A program made the translations under genes and the position numbers. From the NCBI GenBank assembly GCA_013299045.1, contig JAAFJX010000028.1, positions 1 through 52,102 of the forward strand: a stretch of DNA of 52,102 nucleotides, in the 5' to 3' direction. Position 1 is the stretch's first letter. Each line of letters starts with the position of its first letter. Below the pieces are notes generated by a model. The model saw only the letters and a program-made list of their open reading frames with translations, made no database searches and was not told where the DNA came from. Positions 17,651-25,526 of the stretch are shown piece by piece. This stretch comes from Cytophagales bacterium. Its GTDB lineage: Bacteria; Bacteroidota; Bacteroidia; Cytophagales; Bernardetiaceae.

Positions 17651-18544
17651 CTAAACGTTCTGTTCCACAAAACCAATGAGGTCGCGGAGGTTATTCATAA
17701 CAATGACGTTTTCGGGTATTCGCAAATCTTGCCCAATAACCTGATTGCCACTAACAATGAACTTTGAATTAGGAAAGCGCTCGGATACTGTATCTATATA
17801 GGCCTGCACATTGTCCAAATTGGGGTGTGTTGTAAAAACCGATAGCAAAAAATCTGGTTTATGAATATTATACGTTTCTTGAACGTCTTGGAGAGGTGTA
17901 CTTTGCCCCAAATAAAACACCCTCCCATCGCGAGATTTGATGATGTAAGTAGCAAACAACAAAGAAAGTTCATGTAACTCCTCTGCGGGCAAATAGAGCA
18001 TATAGGACTTCGCATTGGGGCTTTTGGGCGCAAGACTCTGACCGTCAATGGCTACTACTACTTTTTGGCGAATTAGGTTACTTATAAAATGCTCTTGTGC
18101 CGGATTGATAGTACTCGTGGCCCAAAGCAGGCCTACACGCACCAAAAAGGGATACACTATTTGGAGCATGGTCTTTTCAAAGCCTAGCTGTAGTACGCTC
18201 GTAGAAATAATTTTGTCAAATTGTCCTTCATCGAGGTCAATCATAGCCACTGAGAGTGCATTGATTTGGGTCTGAAAATCAGAGGCTTTGTAAATACTTT
18301 CACGAACACGCCGCGTAATTTCTTCGCGCCCCATTTTGGCTATATGCGAAATTTTATAGCCTAAATTGTTCAAAAGCGCTACGTTGAGCATTGTTTTGAG
18401 TGCGTCTGTATCGTAGTACCTGATGTTGGTATCGGTACGCTGCGGCGACACAATGTTGTAGCGCTGCTCCCAAATACGTATGGTATGCGCTTTGATACCA
18501 GTCAGGTTTTCAATATCTTTAATTGAATAAGTTGTAACAATCAT
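17651..18544 (-). CDS. MerR-family regulator with cobalamin-binding domain (CarH/LitR-like)
   Basis: 297 residues. N-terminal MerR winged helix: YSIKDIENLTGIKAHTIRIWEQRY, then the wing NIRYYDTDALKTM. The middle four-helix bundle carries Trp141 and Glu151-His152 with exactly nine residues between Trp and Glu, the Wx9EH signature that caps 5'-deoxyadenosylcobalamin in CarH photoreceptors. The Rossmann B12 domain has EELHELS, where His191 would be the lower axial ligand; the usual Gly of ExHxxG is Ser here. In the family, dark AdoCbl-tetramers repress carotenoid genes and light releases them. A crtD-like gene is in the window. Light control is inferred; B12 binding is well supported. Confidence 0.85.
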   Translation of the reverse strand: MIVTTYSIKDIENLTGIKAHTIRIWEQRYNIVSPQRTDTNIRYYDTDALKTMLNVALLNNLGYKISHIAKMGREEITRRVRESIYKASDFQTQINALSVAMIDLDEGQFDKIISTSVLQLGFEKTMLQIVYPFLVRVGLLWATSTINPAQEHFISNLIRQKVVVAIDGQSLAPKSPNAKSYMLYLPAEELHELSLLFATYIIKSRDGRVFYLGQSTPLQDVQETYNIHKPDFLLSVFTTHPNLDNVQAYIDTVSERFPNSKFIVSGNQVIGQDLRIPENVIVMNNLRDLIGFVEQNV

Positions 18545-18676
18545 ACACCAATGGCCTAGCCCCTCCTTTTAGAATTTAACCCTAACCCCTACGCACCAAT
18601 TCTGTTTGATGTTTAGTTATATTATACGCAATAACAACAGAGTCTTATAAATGTTTTGGAATCAAGCCAAAAGAGG

Positions 18677-19681
18677 CTAAACATTTTCTAATGATTTTTT
18701 GAGGGTGTCAATGACTGCCACAGGATAAGGGTCTACCTTATTGGTCATGGCCAGCTCATAAGAGAGCCAGTCGCCCCAAAGTATCAAAAAGAAAATTTGT
18801 TCCATGTAAGTATTACCTCGCGCTTTGATGTCAATGATTTCAGCAGCTTTTTGAGCAATAATTGGTCTGCATATATCAAAACGACTACTCACACGCGGAT
18901 GGTCGCCGTCCTGATAGAATTGTAGTACCACCGAATTTTTAAGAACGTTCTCAGGAAAAACCCAGCCTACAAACTCATTGTGATTCATTTCGGGCACTAT
19001 GCCCACGTGGCATATCTGCTTCGCATTTTCGTTTATTTGCTGCTGTAAGCGTACTAAAACCGGTGCAGAATAATCGCTACCATACAAGAACACTAGTTTT
19101 TCGTGTAGTTTACTGGCTATTTTACTTGCTTCCGCGCGAATCCGAGTAGCTTCTTGTGTTAAAAAGGCCCATACGTCTGGTAGTTTTTTTATCAAATCGG
19201 GCTTAACAAGGCCATAATGCGTAAACAAATGCAATAAAGCTGTAACAGAAGTGGGCAAGTGGGCGCGTGGACAGGCCGCTAGTGCATCTAGCAAATACAA
19301 GTCATAGCCGCGCTGCTCTGCAATCTCTTTCAGCTTGCCGCCTGAAGCCACACAAGCGATGCGTGCTCCAGAGGTGGCGGCCTTTTCAAGCGCGGATAGG
19401 GTTTCTTCTGTATTTCCTGAAAAAGAAGAGGCAATAAACAACGTATTTGCACCTACATAAGCCGGGAGGTCGTAGTGCTTAAGTACCTCAAAGGGAACTT
19501 TTATGTTCCCAAAAAGCAAAGATTGGGCAATGTTTCCGCCAATACCAGAGCCACCTAAGCCTGCCAGAATAACGTTCTGGATAGGGTTGGGTGTGTTCAC
19601 AAGTGGTTTGCTCTTAAATTTTTCGTGCGCATTGTACATCTGTACCGCAAAACCACTAATAAGTTGCTCCATTGTATTCAT
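18677..19681 (-). CDS. Bifunctional phosphoglucose/phosphomannose isomerase (SIS domain)
   Basis: 334 residues, the length of the PGI/PMI family rather than classical PGI. First SIS domain: GLGGSGIGG at 41-49 and SSFSGNTEET at 85-94, which bind the sugar phosphate. The second half contains PEMNHNEFVGW with the catalytic Glu/His region and ends in a C-terminal helix IDTLKKSLENV. The enzyme interconverts glucose-6-P, mannose-6-P and fructose-6-P in the cytoplasm, feeding glycolysis and GDP-mannose. It is transcribed toward the MerR gene with about 130 bp between them, so co-transcription is uncertain. Confidence 0.88.
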   Translation of the reverse strand: MNTMEQLISGFAVQMYNAHEKFKSKPLVNTPNPIQNVILAGLGGSGIGGNIAQSLLFGNIKVPFEVLKHYDLPAYVGANTLFIASSFSGNTEETLSALEKAATSGARIACVASGGKLKEIAEQRGYDLYLLDALAACPRAHLPTSVTALLHLFTHYGLVKPDLIKKLPDVWAFLTQEATRIRAEASKIASKLHEKLVFLYGSDYSAPVLVRLQQQINENAKQICHVGIVPEMNHNEFVGWVFPENVLKNSVVLQFYQDGDHPRVSSRFDICRPIIAQKAAEIIDIKARGNTYMEQIFFLILWGDWLSYELAMTNKVDPYPVAVIDTLKKSLENV

Positions 19682-19827
19682 AGTATGCTTACTTTTTATA
19701 AAAGGACAAGCCAGCCTCTTTCCCTATTTTTACTAAAACAGCAAATGTAAGGATAATATTTGTTCTAAGCGTAAAAAACGCAAAACTTTTATTGCTAAAT
19801 CCTGAAATGACCAATAAATGCTTAACT

Positions 19828-19977
19828 AGTCGTCCCTTAAAAAGTCGGCATATTATCTACTTTTGGGAACACATGACGGCCTTTGATAGGCTTCTCTACT
19901 TTTTACCTTGATGCAGCACTGAAGCCAAGCTGAAAGTTCTGACCGTAGGGCATAGCAAAAAAATCAAGCCTCGCAAA
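19828..19977 (+). mobile_element. Truncated MITE-like copy 4 (left 150 bp only)
   Basis: Begins with the full left end AGTCGTCCCTTAAAA and follows copies 1 and 2 through the GCCTCGCAAA segment, then homology stops abruptly at about 19977 inside the core. The right half and right terminal repeat are absent. It lies between the start of the PGI/PMI gene and the stop of the HMG-CoA reductase gene. Confidence 0.8.
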
Positions 19978-20031
19978 GCGCACGGGGAATGGGCAAGTTT
20001 AAAGCTCGCCCATTGAACCGAATCGTCGTGC

Positions 20032-21366
20032 TCAAACAAGAGAATCGTAATCCACTCTAATTTTTTCTATGAGTTCGCGCACAGCCGTAAATGAAACCAC
20101 ATTGGTTTTAAAGTGCTCTATGGCTTGCGCAACTTCTTTTTCGGTGGCGCTAAAGTGCCTTAAAATATTGAGCAAGTGCATTTTCATGTGGCCTTTTTGT
20201 ATGCCTGTTGTTACCAAGGACTTAATAGCGCCAAAATTTTGCGCAAGGCCAGTAACAGCAATAATCTTCATCAACTGTTCTGCGCTTGGTCTGCGCAGGA
20301 GCTCCAGCGAGCGTTTGGCCAGGGGGTGTAGGCCAGTTAAACCGCCTACCGTGCCCACCGCAATAGGAATATCCAACCAAAACTTGAAATGACCGTTTTC
20401 TATAGAACAGTCCGAAAGGCTGCGGTATTGTCCGCTGCGCGCTGCGTAAGTATGTCCACACGCCTCTATGGCTCTAAAGTCGTTGCCGGTTGCAATCACA
20501 ACAGCATCTATGCCGTTAAAAATGCCTTTGTTGTGTGTTGTAGCTCTGTAAATATCTTTTTTTGCAATTTCAATAGCCGTTTTGAACTTTTGGGCAAATT
20601 GCTCTGCACTTTGGTCTTCTATTTGTCCAAGTTCTGTGATGGGGCACTCTACCCATGCACGCACCAAGCACTCTGGTGTATAATTGGACAAGATGCAAAG
20701 GACTACGTTTACGTCTTTTTCTTCACTTGTAAACATTTCTTTGCCTAGCAACCAAGCCTTAAAGGACTGTGCAAAGTTTTCTAAGCATGAATTAATAAAG
20801 TTTGCGCCCATAGAATCGCAGGTATCAAACGTAATCTTGAGTTGGTAGTAATCCTGTATCAGATGGCGTGCATCTACAAGTTCAACGTCCAACACACCAC
20901 CGCCCCTCGCCGTCATGTTTTTCGTGATGCTGGCCGCATTACCCAATAATTCTTCGCGCAGTTCATCAAAAACACAATACAGTTTATGGTAGTCGCCTTT
21001 CCAAAGAAAATGGATTTGACCTATTTTTTTTGTGCTGATGACCTCAGCCTTGAACCCACCACGCGAAAGCCAAAACTTGGCGCTTTTAGACGCTGCCGCC
21101 ACCACCGAGCTCTCTTCTATGGCCATCGGTACGGCATACAGTTCGCCGTTAATCAAAACGTTAGGCGCTATACCAAAAGGGATATAAAAATTAGTGATGG
21201 TGTTTTCACTGAACTCGTCATAGAGTTTTTGTACTTCGGGCTGTGGGTGAAAATAGCTAATGAGCTCTGCCTCATATTCCGTACTGTGCTCTGGGCTAAT
21301 GGATTGCGCTATCCAGCGAATCTTATCTTCTTTTGATAATTTTGAAAAACCTTCTATGGGTGTCAT
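20032..21366 (-). CDS. Class II hydroxymethylglutaryl-CoA reductase
   Basis: Start at 21364-21366 (MTPIEGFSKLSKEDK) gives 444 residues; the open frame to 21465 is a basic extension unlike the family. Class II features are all visible: ENTITNF with catalytic Glu54, PMAIEESSVVAAAS, DTCDSMGANF, NKGIFNGIDAVVIATGNDF with Lys280 and Asp296, and MKMH with His397. Lys-to-Asp spacing of 16 equals that in the Pseudomonas mevalonii enzyme. The reaction links HMG-CoA and mevalonate; in Bacteroidota with carotenoids the biosynthetic direction is likely, although class II enzymes are often annotated as degradative. Cofactor preference cannot be read from the sequence. Confidence 0.9.
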   Translation of the reverse strand: MTPIEGFSKLSKEDKIRWIAQSISPEHSTEYEAELISYFHPQPEVQKLYDEFSENTITNFYIPFGIAPNVLINGELYAVPMAIEESSVVAAASKSAKFWLSRGGFKAEVISTKKIGQIHFLWKGDYHKLYCVFDELREELLGNAASITKNMTARGGGVLDVELVDARHLIQDYYQLKITFDTCDSMGANFINSCLENFAQSFKAWLLGKEMFTSEEKDVNVVLCILSNYTPECLVRAWVECPITELGQIEDQSAEQFAQKFKTAIEIAKKDIYRATTHNKGIFNGIDAVVIATGNDFRAIEACGHTYAARSGQYRSLSDCSIENGHFKFWLDIPIAVGTVGGLTGLHPLAKRSLELLRRPSAEQLMKIIAVTGLAQNFGAIKSLVTTGIQKGHMKMHLLNILRHFSATEKEVAQAIEHFKTNVVSFTAVRELIEKIRVDYDSLV

Positions 21367-21850
21367 TGAACAAAGACTTTGTATTAAAACGAATTTTTTG
21401 TAAGTAATGTTTTTGTAAGTAATGGAAGCGTACTTGCGGTGCTTGCGGCTGAACGAGGGACTCAAAGACTTAAACGAACAAAGCCCTAAACAGTTTTAGG
21501 GGCTGTGCTTTTTTTGTTTAATGTTTGTATAACCTAAAAGAAATGAATATCTGTCTCTTAGTTACATTATTTATCAGAATACCAATAGATTAGCTCTGAA
21601 AACTGCAGCATGAATAGTTATTTGTTGGTGCTCATTGAATCTTGTTTTATTCTAAGAATTATGTTTACCGAAGCAGTCTCATTTCTTTTTGATTTTTTGA
21701 TACTAAAACCTTATAAAACCCCAGCCCATACTATTTCTTATCAAAGAACATTTGGTAGCGTAAAGTTAATAAGGTTTTTTGTAGTTGGTAGGATAAAGAA
21801 GAAATATTTTGGCGGATTATAGCTACCACTGCTTAAGAATTCAGTTGTGC
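21367..21850. other. Intergenic region between HMG-CoA reductase and the CHAT gene
   Basis: 484 bp. It holds one terminator-like hairpin at 21481-21516 (AGCCCTAAA with TTTAGGGGCT and a T-run on the plus side). The rest is AT-rich. A plus-strand frame at 21610-21822 (70 codons) has no signal, domain or good start context and is not called. Nothing else is recognisable. Confidence 0.4.
21481..21516. terminator. Hairpin with T-run between HMGR and CHAT genes
   Basis: AGCCCTAAA and TTTAGGGGCT form a stem with one bulge, followed by GTGC and seven T on the plus strand. The minus-strand side has only a weak T-rich tail, so it may end stray plus transcripts or sit in the leader upstream of HMG-CoA reductase. 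Its direction is unresolved. Confidence 0.4.
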
Positions 21851-24800
21851 TCATTCTCCCACCATTACAAAAGCGCCCCAGTAGTAAGGCTCAGGAAAAC
21901 GCTTTTTGAGGTTCATTTGGGCAGTTTTGAAGGCTTGGCGCTTGCTTTGACCTTTGAGTAGGGCGGTATAAAATTCGGTCATCAGTGTCTGGGTGGCATC
22001 GTCGTCCACTTTCCAGAGGCTCATCAACACGGACTTTGCGCCAGCTTGCTGGAAGGCGCGTTGCAGACCAAAAACGCCCTCACCCGCTTGTATGTCGCCC
22101 AAGCCCGTTTCGCAAGCAGACATGACGACCAGTTCCGTATTATCCAGAGTCAAATTCATGACTTCTTCTGCCGTCAAAATGCCGTCCTCTCCTTCGGGGT
22201 TTGGTTTTTGGCAGCCAGCCAGAAGCAGACCAGAGCGCATAAAAGGATTTTTCAAGAGGTTTCGGTTCATGGCAGTTTGCATATCTTGCACTTCCGAGTC
22301 CTTGATTTCGGGTATAAAAAAGCCATGCGTGGCTACGTGCAAAATAGTTGGGCTTTTGAGGTTTTTGACCGCATCTTCTGTAGCGCTTTCAGCCAGAAGT
22401 AGATTTACTTTCAGTTTTTTTTGATTGAAAAGCGCAAAAAGATTTTCCACTTCTTTTTTGGTGCCAGGCAATAAAGATACTGAACCCGCCACACCCACAG
22501 CAGACTGCACACTAGAAAAACCTATGGTACGGTCGCGGTTTTTTATGGATTCGCCATCTGCTGTTCCGTAAATAGGATAACCGAGTAAACACGCCTGGTA
22601 GTTATTGTAGCTCTGGCTCAAATCAGATTTCTTTTTATTCAACTCAATCAAATCGCGGCTGCTACCAATGAGTTGAATATTAACATCTTCTAAGAGAAAT
22701 TTTTTTGTCTTAGGATTTTTCAAAGCATTCAGGCTGAGTTGATGAAAAACACCGTCGGGTGAGAAATATATTTTCTTGAAACCTTTTTTATTCAAAGAGA
22801 CCAGTTTGTCTGCGATTGGTTTCCAAAAAATATTGTAAGAAATGGTGTCTTCTATCTTAAACTCAATGCAATTTTTGTAGAAGCTCAAATAGTTGGTTTC
22901 TAAATTTTTGGCATTTGGGAATACATAAAAAGCAGGATAACTTGCTGTTTGGGCGGTCAGAAAAAGCGCGATATAAGCCGAGTCTGTTTTGACAATTTCA
23001 ATAACTGCCTCATTTTTTGCTAACTTTGCTTTCACTTCCTGCCATTCATAGGATTTAGTTTGCACGTTCTGGCCAAAGAGATTAGATTTTTTTGAGAGGT
23101 CTTTTTCTAAGATATCGATTTGGCTTTTGATGCTATCTAAGTTCAGGTTCTGTTTTTTTTGTTCTTCCAATGACGTTTGATAAAGACGGGTGTAAATTTT
23201 TCGCTGCTCTTTCCAGTTATTGAATTGTTGGGTCAGAGCAGTATCTCTACTATTCAGAATGGCATTTTTCATTTTTTGAGTTGAAGAGAAAATGATGCCT
23301 TTTGTAAAGAGGATATAGTTGTAGAGAGGGGCCGTCATTTTGGGGTTTAATGCTGAATAACTACAGGCCAGGCTATAGTAATCTGTACTATAATAAGATA
23401 CTTCTTGCCATGCTGCATACTTATCTTGCTCTGAGTAGATGGGAAATAGTGTATTAATCATTTCCTGCTTGTTTTTGATGGTTTCTGAATAATAGCTATT
23501 CGCTTTTTCTAAGTTTTGGGTACTGTGATAGACTACGCCGAGCGCATGGCTGTATTGAGCGTAATCTGGGTGCTTCTCCCCAAGTGTGGTTGTACAGATA
23601 TCAAGTGCCTCTTGATAGAGTGCTTCTGCTTGCACATATTCTTTTTTTTCCAAATAAAGATTGCCTAGATTGAAGCAGGCTGTTGCATACTCTGGGTGTT
23701 TATCGCCGAGTATCTCTTTTTTGACCCGTTTTGATTCCATGAGCAACGGCAGGGCTTTATCGTATTGCCCAAGCGTTTTATACAGATTAGCAAGTGTTTG
23801 TGCGGGGAACTGGTAGTCCAGGCTATTTTTCCCTAAAAGCCCCTCAAGAATAGTCATGGACTCTAACAATAAAGCTTCTGCTTTTTCATACAAGCCCTGC
23901 GCTTTATAGATGATTGCAGTTACATTGCAAGACTGTGCATACGACCCATGCGATTTGCCGTAGAGAGATTCATTAATTTCCTTTACTTCTAAACTGAGAG
24001 GTAGGGCATGGCTATACAAACCTTGCTCACGATAAAAATTCGCCATGTTGTAACATAAGTTCGCATAACTGCTGTGCTGTTTGCCATTAACTCTTTCAGC
24101 AATGGCTTTTGTCTCTATATACAAGGGTTCGGCGGCAGAAAAATCGCCAGTACTGCTGTAATTGATTGCTAAAAGATTGCATAGAAAAAAATAACTGGCG
24201 TTTTCTTTTCCTAATACTTCTTTTGCAATGTTTATAATTTCTTTTAAAATTGTTTTACTTTTTTCAAAATAGCCATAATTATAATACAACAGCGCAATCT
24301 TTCCGGAGTTATCAATGTAAGATATATTTTTTTCTCCCAACACTTCCTTGATTATGTCCAAAGCTTTGAGATAATGCTGCTCAGACTTAGCATAATCTCC
24401 CTTTGCATCGTAAAGCATACCAAGATTAGTGCATGACCTTGCATACTTTTTACTACGGTTGCCAAATGTTTCTTCTCTTATAGCCAATACCTCTAAGAAA
24501 TACTGTTCTGAATCTTCATATTCGCCCTGCTCCAAGCAACAGTAGCCTAAGTTATCAGATAAATCGGTATATCTATTTGATTTTTTACCTAAAACATCTC
24601 CTATTATAGCTCTAGACTCACTCCATTCAGGCTTGGCCAATGTTTGATTACCCTGATAATAGTGATTAAGCCCTAGGTTCTGTAAAACAAACGCATAACT
24701 TGTATCCTTTCCGTGTAGCGTTTTCACTTTCTTGAGAGCTATCTGTAAGATAGAGTCTGCCGCTTTATATTTTTGCTCTCTTGTTAAGGCTTGCCCTAGG

Positions 24801-24880
24801 CTGTCCAACTGCTGCCAAGTTTGAGCATGAGCCAAAGTGCTTAAAAAGAGCAGAATAGAAGTTATGTAAATATTTTTCAT
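21851..24880 (-). CDS. Secreted TPR-CHAT protease-like protein
   Basis: 1009 residues. Signal peptide MKNIYITSILLFLSTLAHAQ. Residues about 20-490 are roughly ten tetratricopeptide repeats of the 42-residue kinesin-light-chain type (recurring GKNSLDYQ, GDKHPEYA, GEKHPDYA turns). A coiled linker follows (about 540-620). The C-terminus is a CHAT caspase-like domain with the dyad in HVATHGFF (His852) and MSACETGLGD (Cys923), then the Trp-Gly-Ala-Phe ending. CHAT proteins are clan CD peptidases; relatives include HetF and the Craspase TPR-CHAT. Being exported sets this one apart from CRISPR-linked forms. No cognate effector lies adjacent. Confidence 0.9.
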   Translation of the reverse strand: MKNIYITSILLFLSTLAHAQTWQQLDSLGQALTREQKYKAADSILQIALKKVKTLHGKDTSYAFVLQNLGLNHYYQGNQTLAKPEWSESRAIIGDVLGKKSNRYTDLSDNLGYCCLEQGEYEDSEQYFLEVLAIREETFGNRSKKYARSCTNLGMLYDAKGDYAKSEQHYLKALDIIKEVLGEKNISYIDNSGKIALLYYNYGYFEKSKTILKEIINIAKEVLGKENASYFFLCNLLAINYSSTGDFSAAEPLYIETKAIAERVNGKQHSSYANLCYNMANFYREQGLYSHALPLSLEVKEINESLYGKSHGSYAQSCNVTAIIYKAQGLYEKAEALLLESMTILEGLLGKNSLDYQFPAQTLANLYKTLGQYDKALPLLMESKRVKKEILGDKHPEYATACFNLGNLYLEKKEYVQAEALYQEALDICTTTLGEKHPDYAQYSHALGVVYHSTQNLEKANSYYSETIKNKQEMINTLFPIYSEQDKYAAWQEVSYYSTDYYSLACSYSALNPKMTAPLYNYILFTKGIIFSSTQKMKNAILNSRDTALTQQFNNWKEQRKIYTRLYQTSLEEQKKQNLNLDSIKSQIDILEKDLSKKSNLFGQNVQTKSYEWQEVKAKLAKNEAVIEIVKTDSAYIALFLTAQTASYPAFYVFPNAKNLETNYLSFYKNCIEFKIEDTISYNIFWKPIADKLVSLNKKGFKKIYFSPDGVFHQLSLNALKNPKTKKFLLEDVNIQLIGSSRDLIELNKKKSDLSQSYNNYQACLLGYPIYGTADGESIKNRDRTIGFSSVQSAVGVAGSVSLLPGTKKEVENLFALFNQKKLKVNLLLAESATEDAVKNLKSPTILHVATHGFFIPEIKDSEVQDMQTAMNRNLLKNPFMRSGLLLAGCQKPNPEGEDGILTAEEVMNLTLDNTELVVMSACETGLGDIQAGEGVFGLQRAFQQAGAKSVLMSLWKVDDDATQTLMTEFYTALLKGQSKRQAFKTAQMNLKKRFPEPYYWGAFVMVGE

Positions 24881-24955
24881 AATGTATTCTTTGTTTTGAC
24901 TGACAAATAAACATAAAATTTATGCGAAGTATGCGTAGATGCTTTGAGAAAACCG

Positions 24956-24963
24956 TATTTTTG
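24956..24963 (+). promoter_or_regulatory. Possible -7 box upstream of nuoC
   Basis: TATTTTTG matches the Bacteroidota -7 consensus TAnnTTTG and lies 20 bp before the nuoC ATG. A matching -33 TTG at the right distance is not clear. Confidence 0.35.
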
Positions 24964-24983
24964 CCAATAAAAATAACAGCGTA

Positions 24984-25487
24984 ATGGCATTGAATACCCT
25001 CTATAAAACGTTAAAGGCTACTTTTGGCGAAAACGTTTGCCGGCTATCCACCGACGGTAAGCTAGAGATTCTGCAAACAAATGTTTGGATAAACGTTGCG
25101 CGCTTTCTACAACAGAACCCCGAATGCGGTCATTATGACCATTTGGCAAACCTCACAGCTATAGATTTAGGCAGCAGCATTGAGCTTAATTACAGTTTAT
25201 ACAGTTATATACACCAACGAGCTTTGTGTGTATCTTTACAGACTACAACAGGCCAAAATATAGCATCGGTCAGTGCCATTTGGGCATCTGCAAATTGGCA
25301 TGAACGCGAGGTTTATGATTTGTTCGGAGTTGTTTTTGACCAGCACCCAGACTTACGCCGTATCCTCCTGCCAGCAGACTGGGAGGGCTTCCCCTTGCTT
25401 AAAACCTATCAACCAGCTGAAACGTATCATGGTATCCCGATTGCCTTTGAAAAACCTCAAGAGGACACGCAGCTACCCAGAAACTAG
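24984..25487 (+). CDS. nuoC: NADH-quinone oxidoreductase subunit C
   Basis: 167 residues. The family signature is complete: the mid-protein segment HYDHLANLTAIDLGSSIELNYSLYS, then SAIWASANWHEREVYDLFGVVFDQHPDLRRILLPADWEGFPL, the classical complex I 30-kDa motif with ERExxDLxG and the RR-ILxPxDW block. NuoC belongs to the peripheral arm of complex I, bound to NuoD. Its usual partners nuoB and nuoD are absent; the gene stands alone between the CHAT gene (divergent) and a SEL1 gene (convergent, 39 bp apart). The tail is short and acidic (EDTQLPRN). Confidence 0.93.
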   Translation: MALNTLYKTLKATFGENVCRLSTDGKLEILQTNVWINVARFLQQNPECGHYDHLANLTAIDLGSSIELNYSLYSYIHQRALCVSLQTTTGQNIASVSAIWASANWHEREVYDLFGVVFDQHPDLRRILLPADWEGFPLLKTYQPAETYHGIPIAFEKPQEDTQLPRN

Positions 25488-25526
25488 GTGCTGCACGTCT
25501 CTACTTTCTGTAACTACTGCACGCTT

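Noticed and set aside
18575-18593. TTAACCCTAACCCCTACG resembling the IS1634 terminal repeat
   Set aside because: Only about 14 bp match and there is no partner end or transposase; probably chance.
21610-21822. 70-codon plus-strand ORF
   Set aside because: No signal, domain or good start context in an AT-rich spacer.
23460-24760. Regularly spaced repeats that could suggest a CRISPR or DNA repeat array
   Set aside because: They are the degenerate coding repeats of the TPR region of the CHAT protein, not identical DNA repeats.
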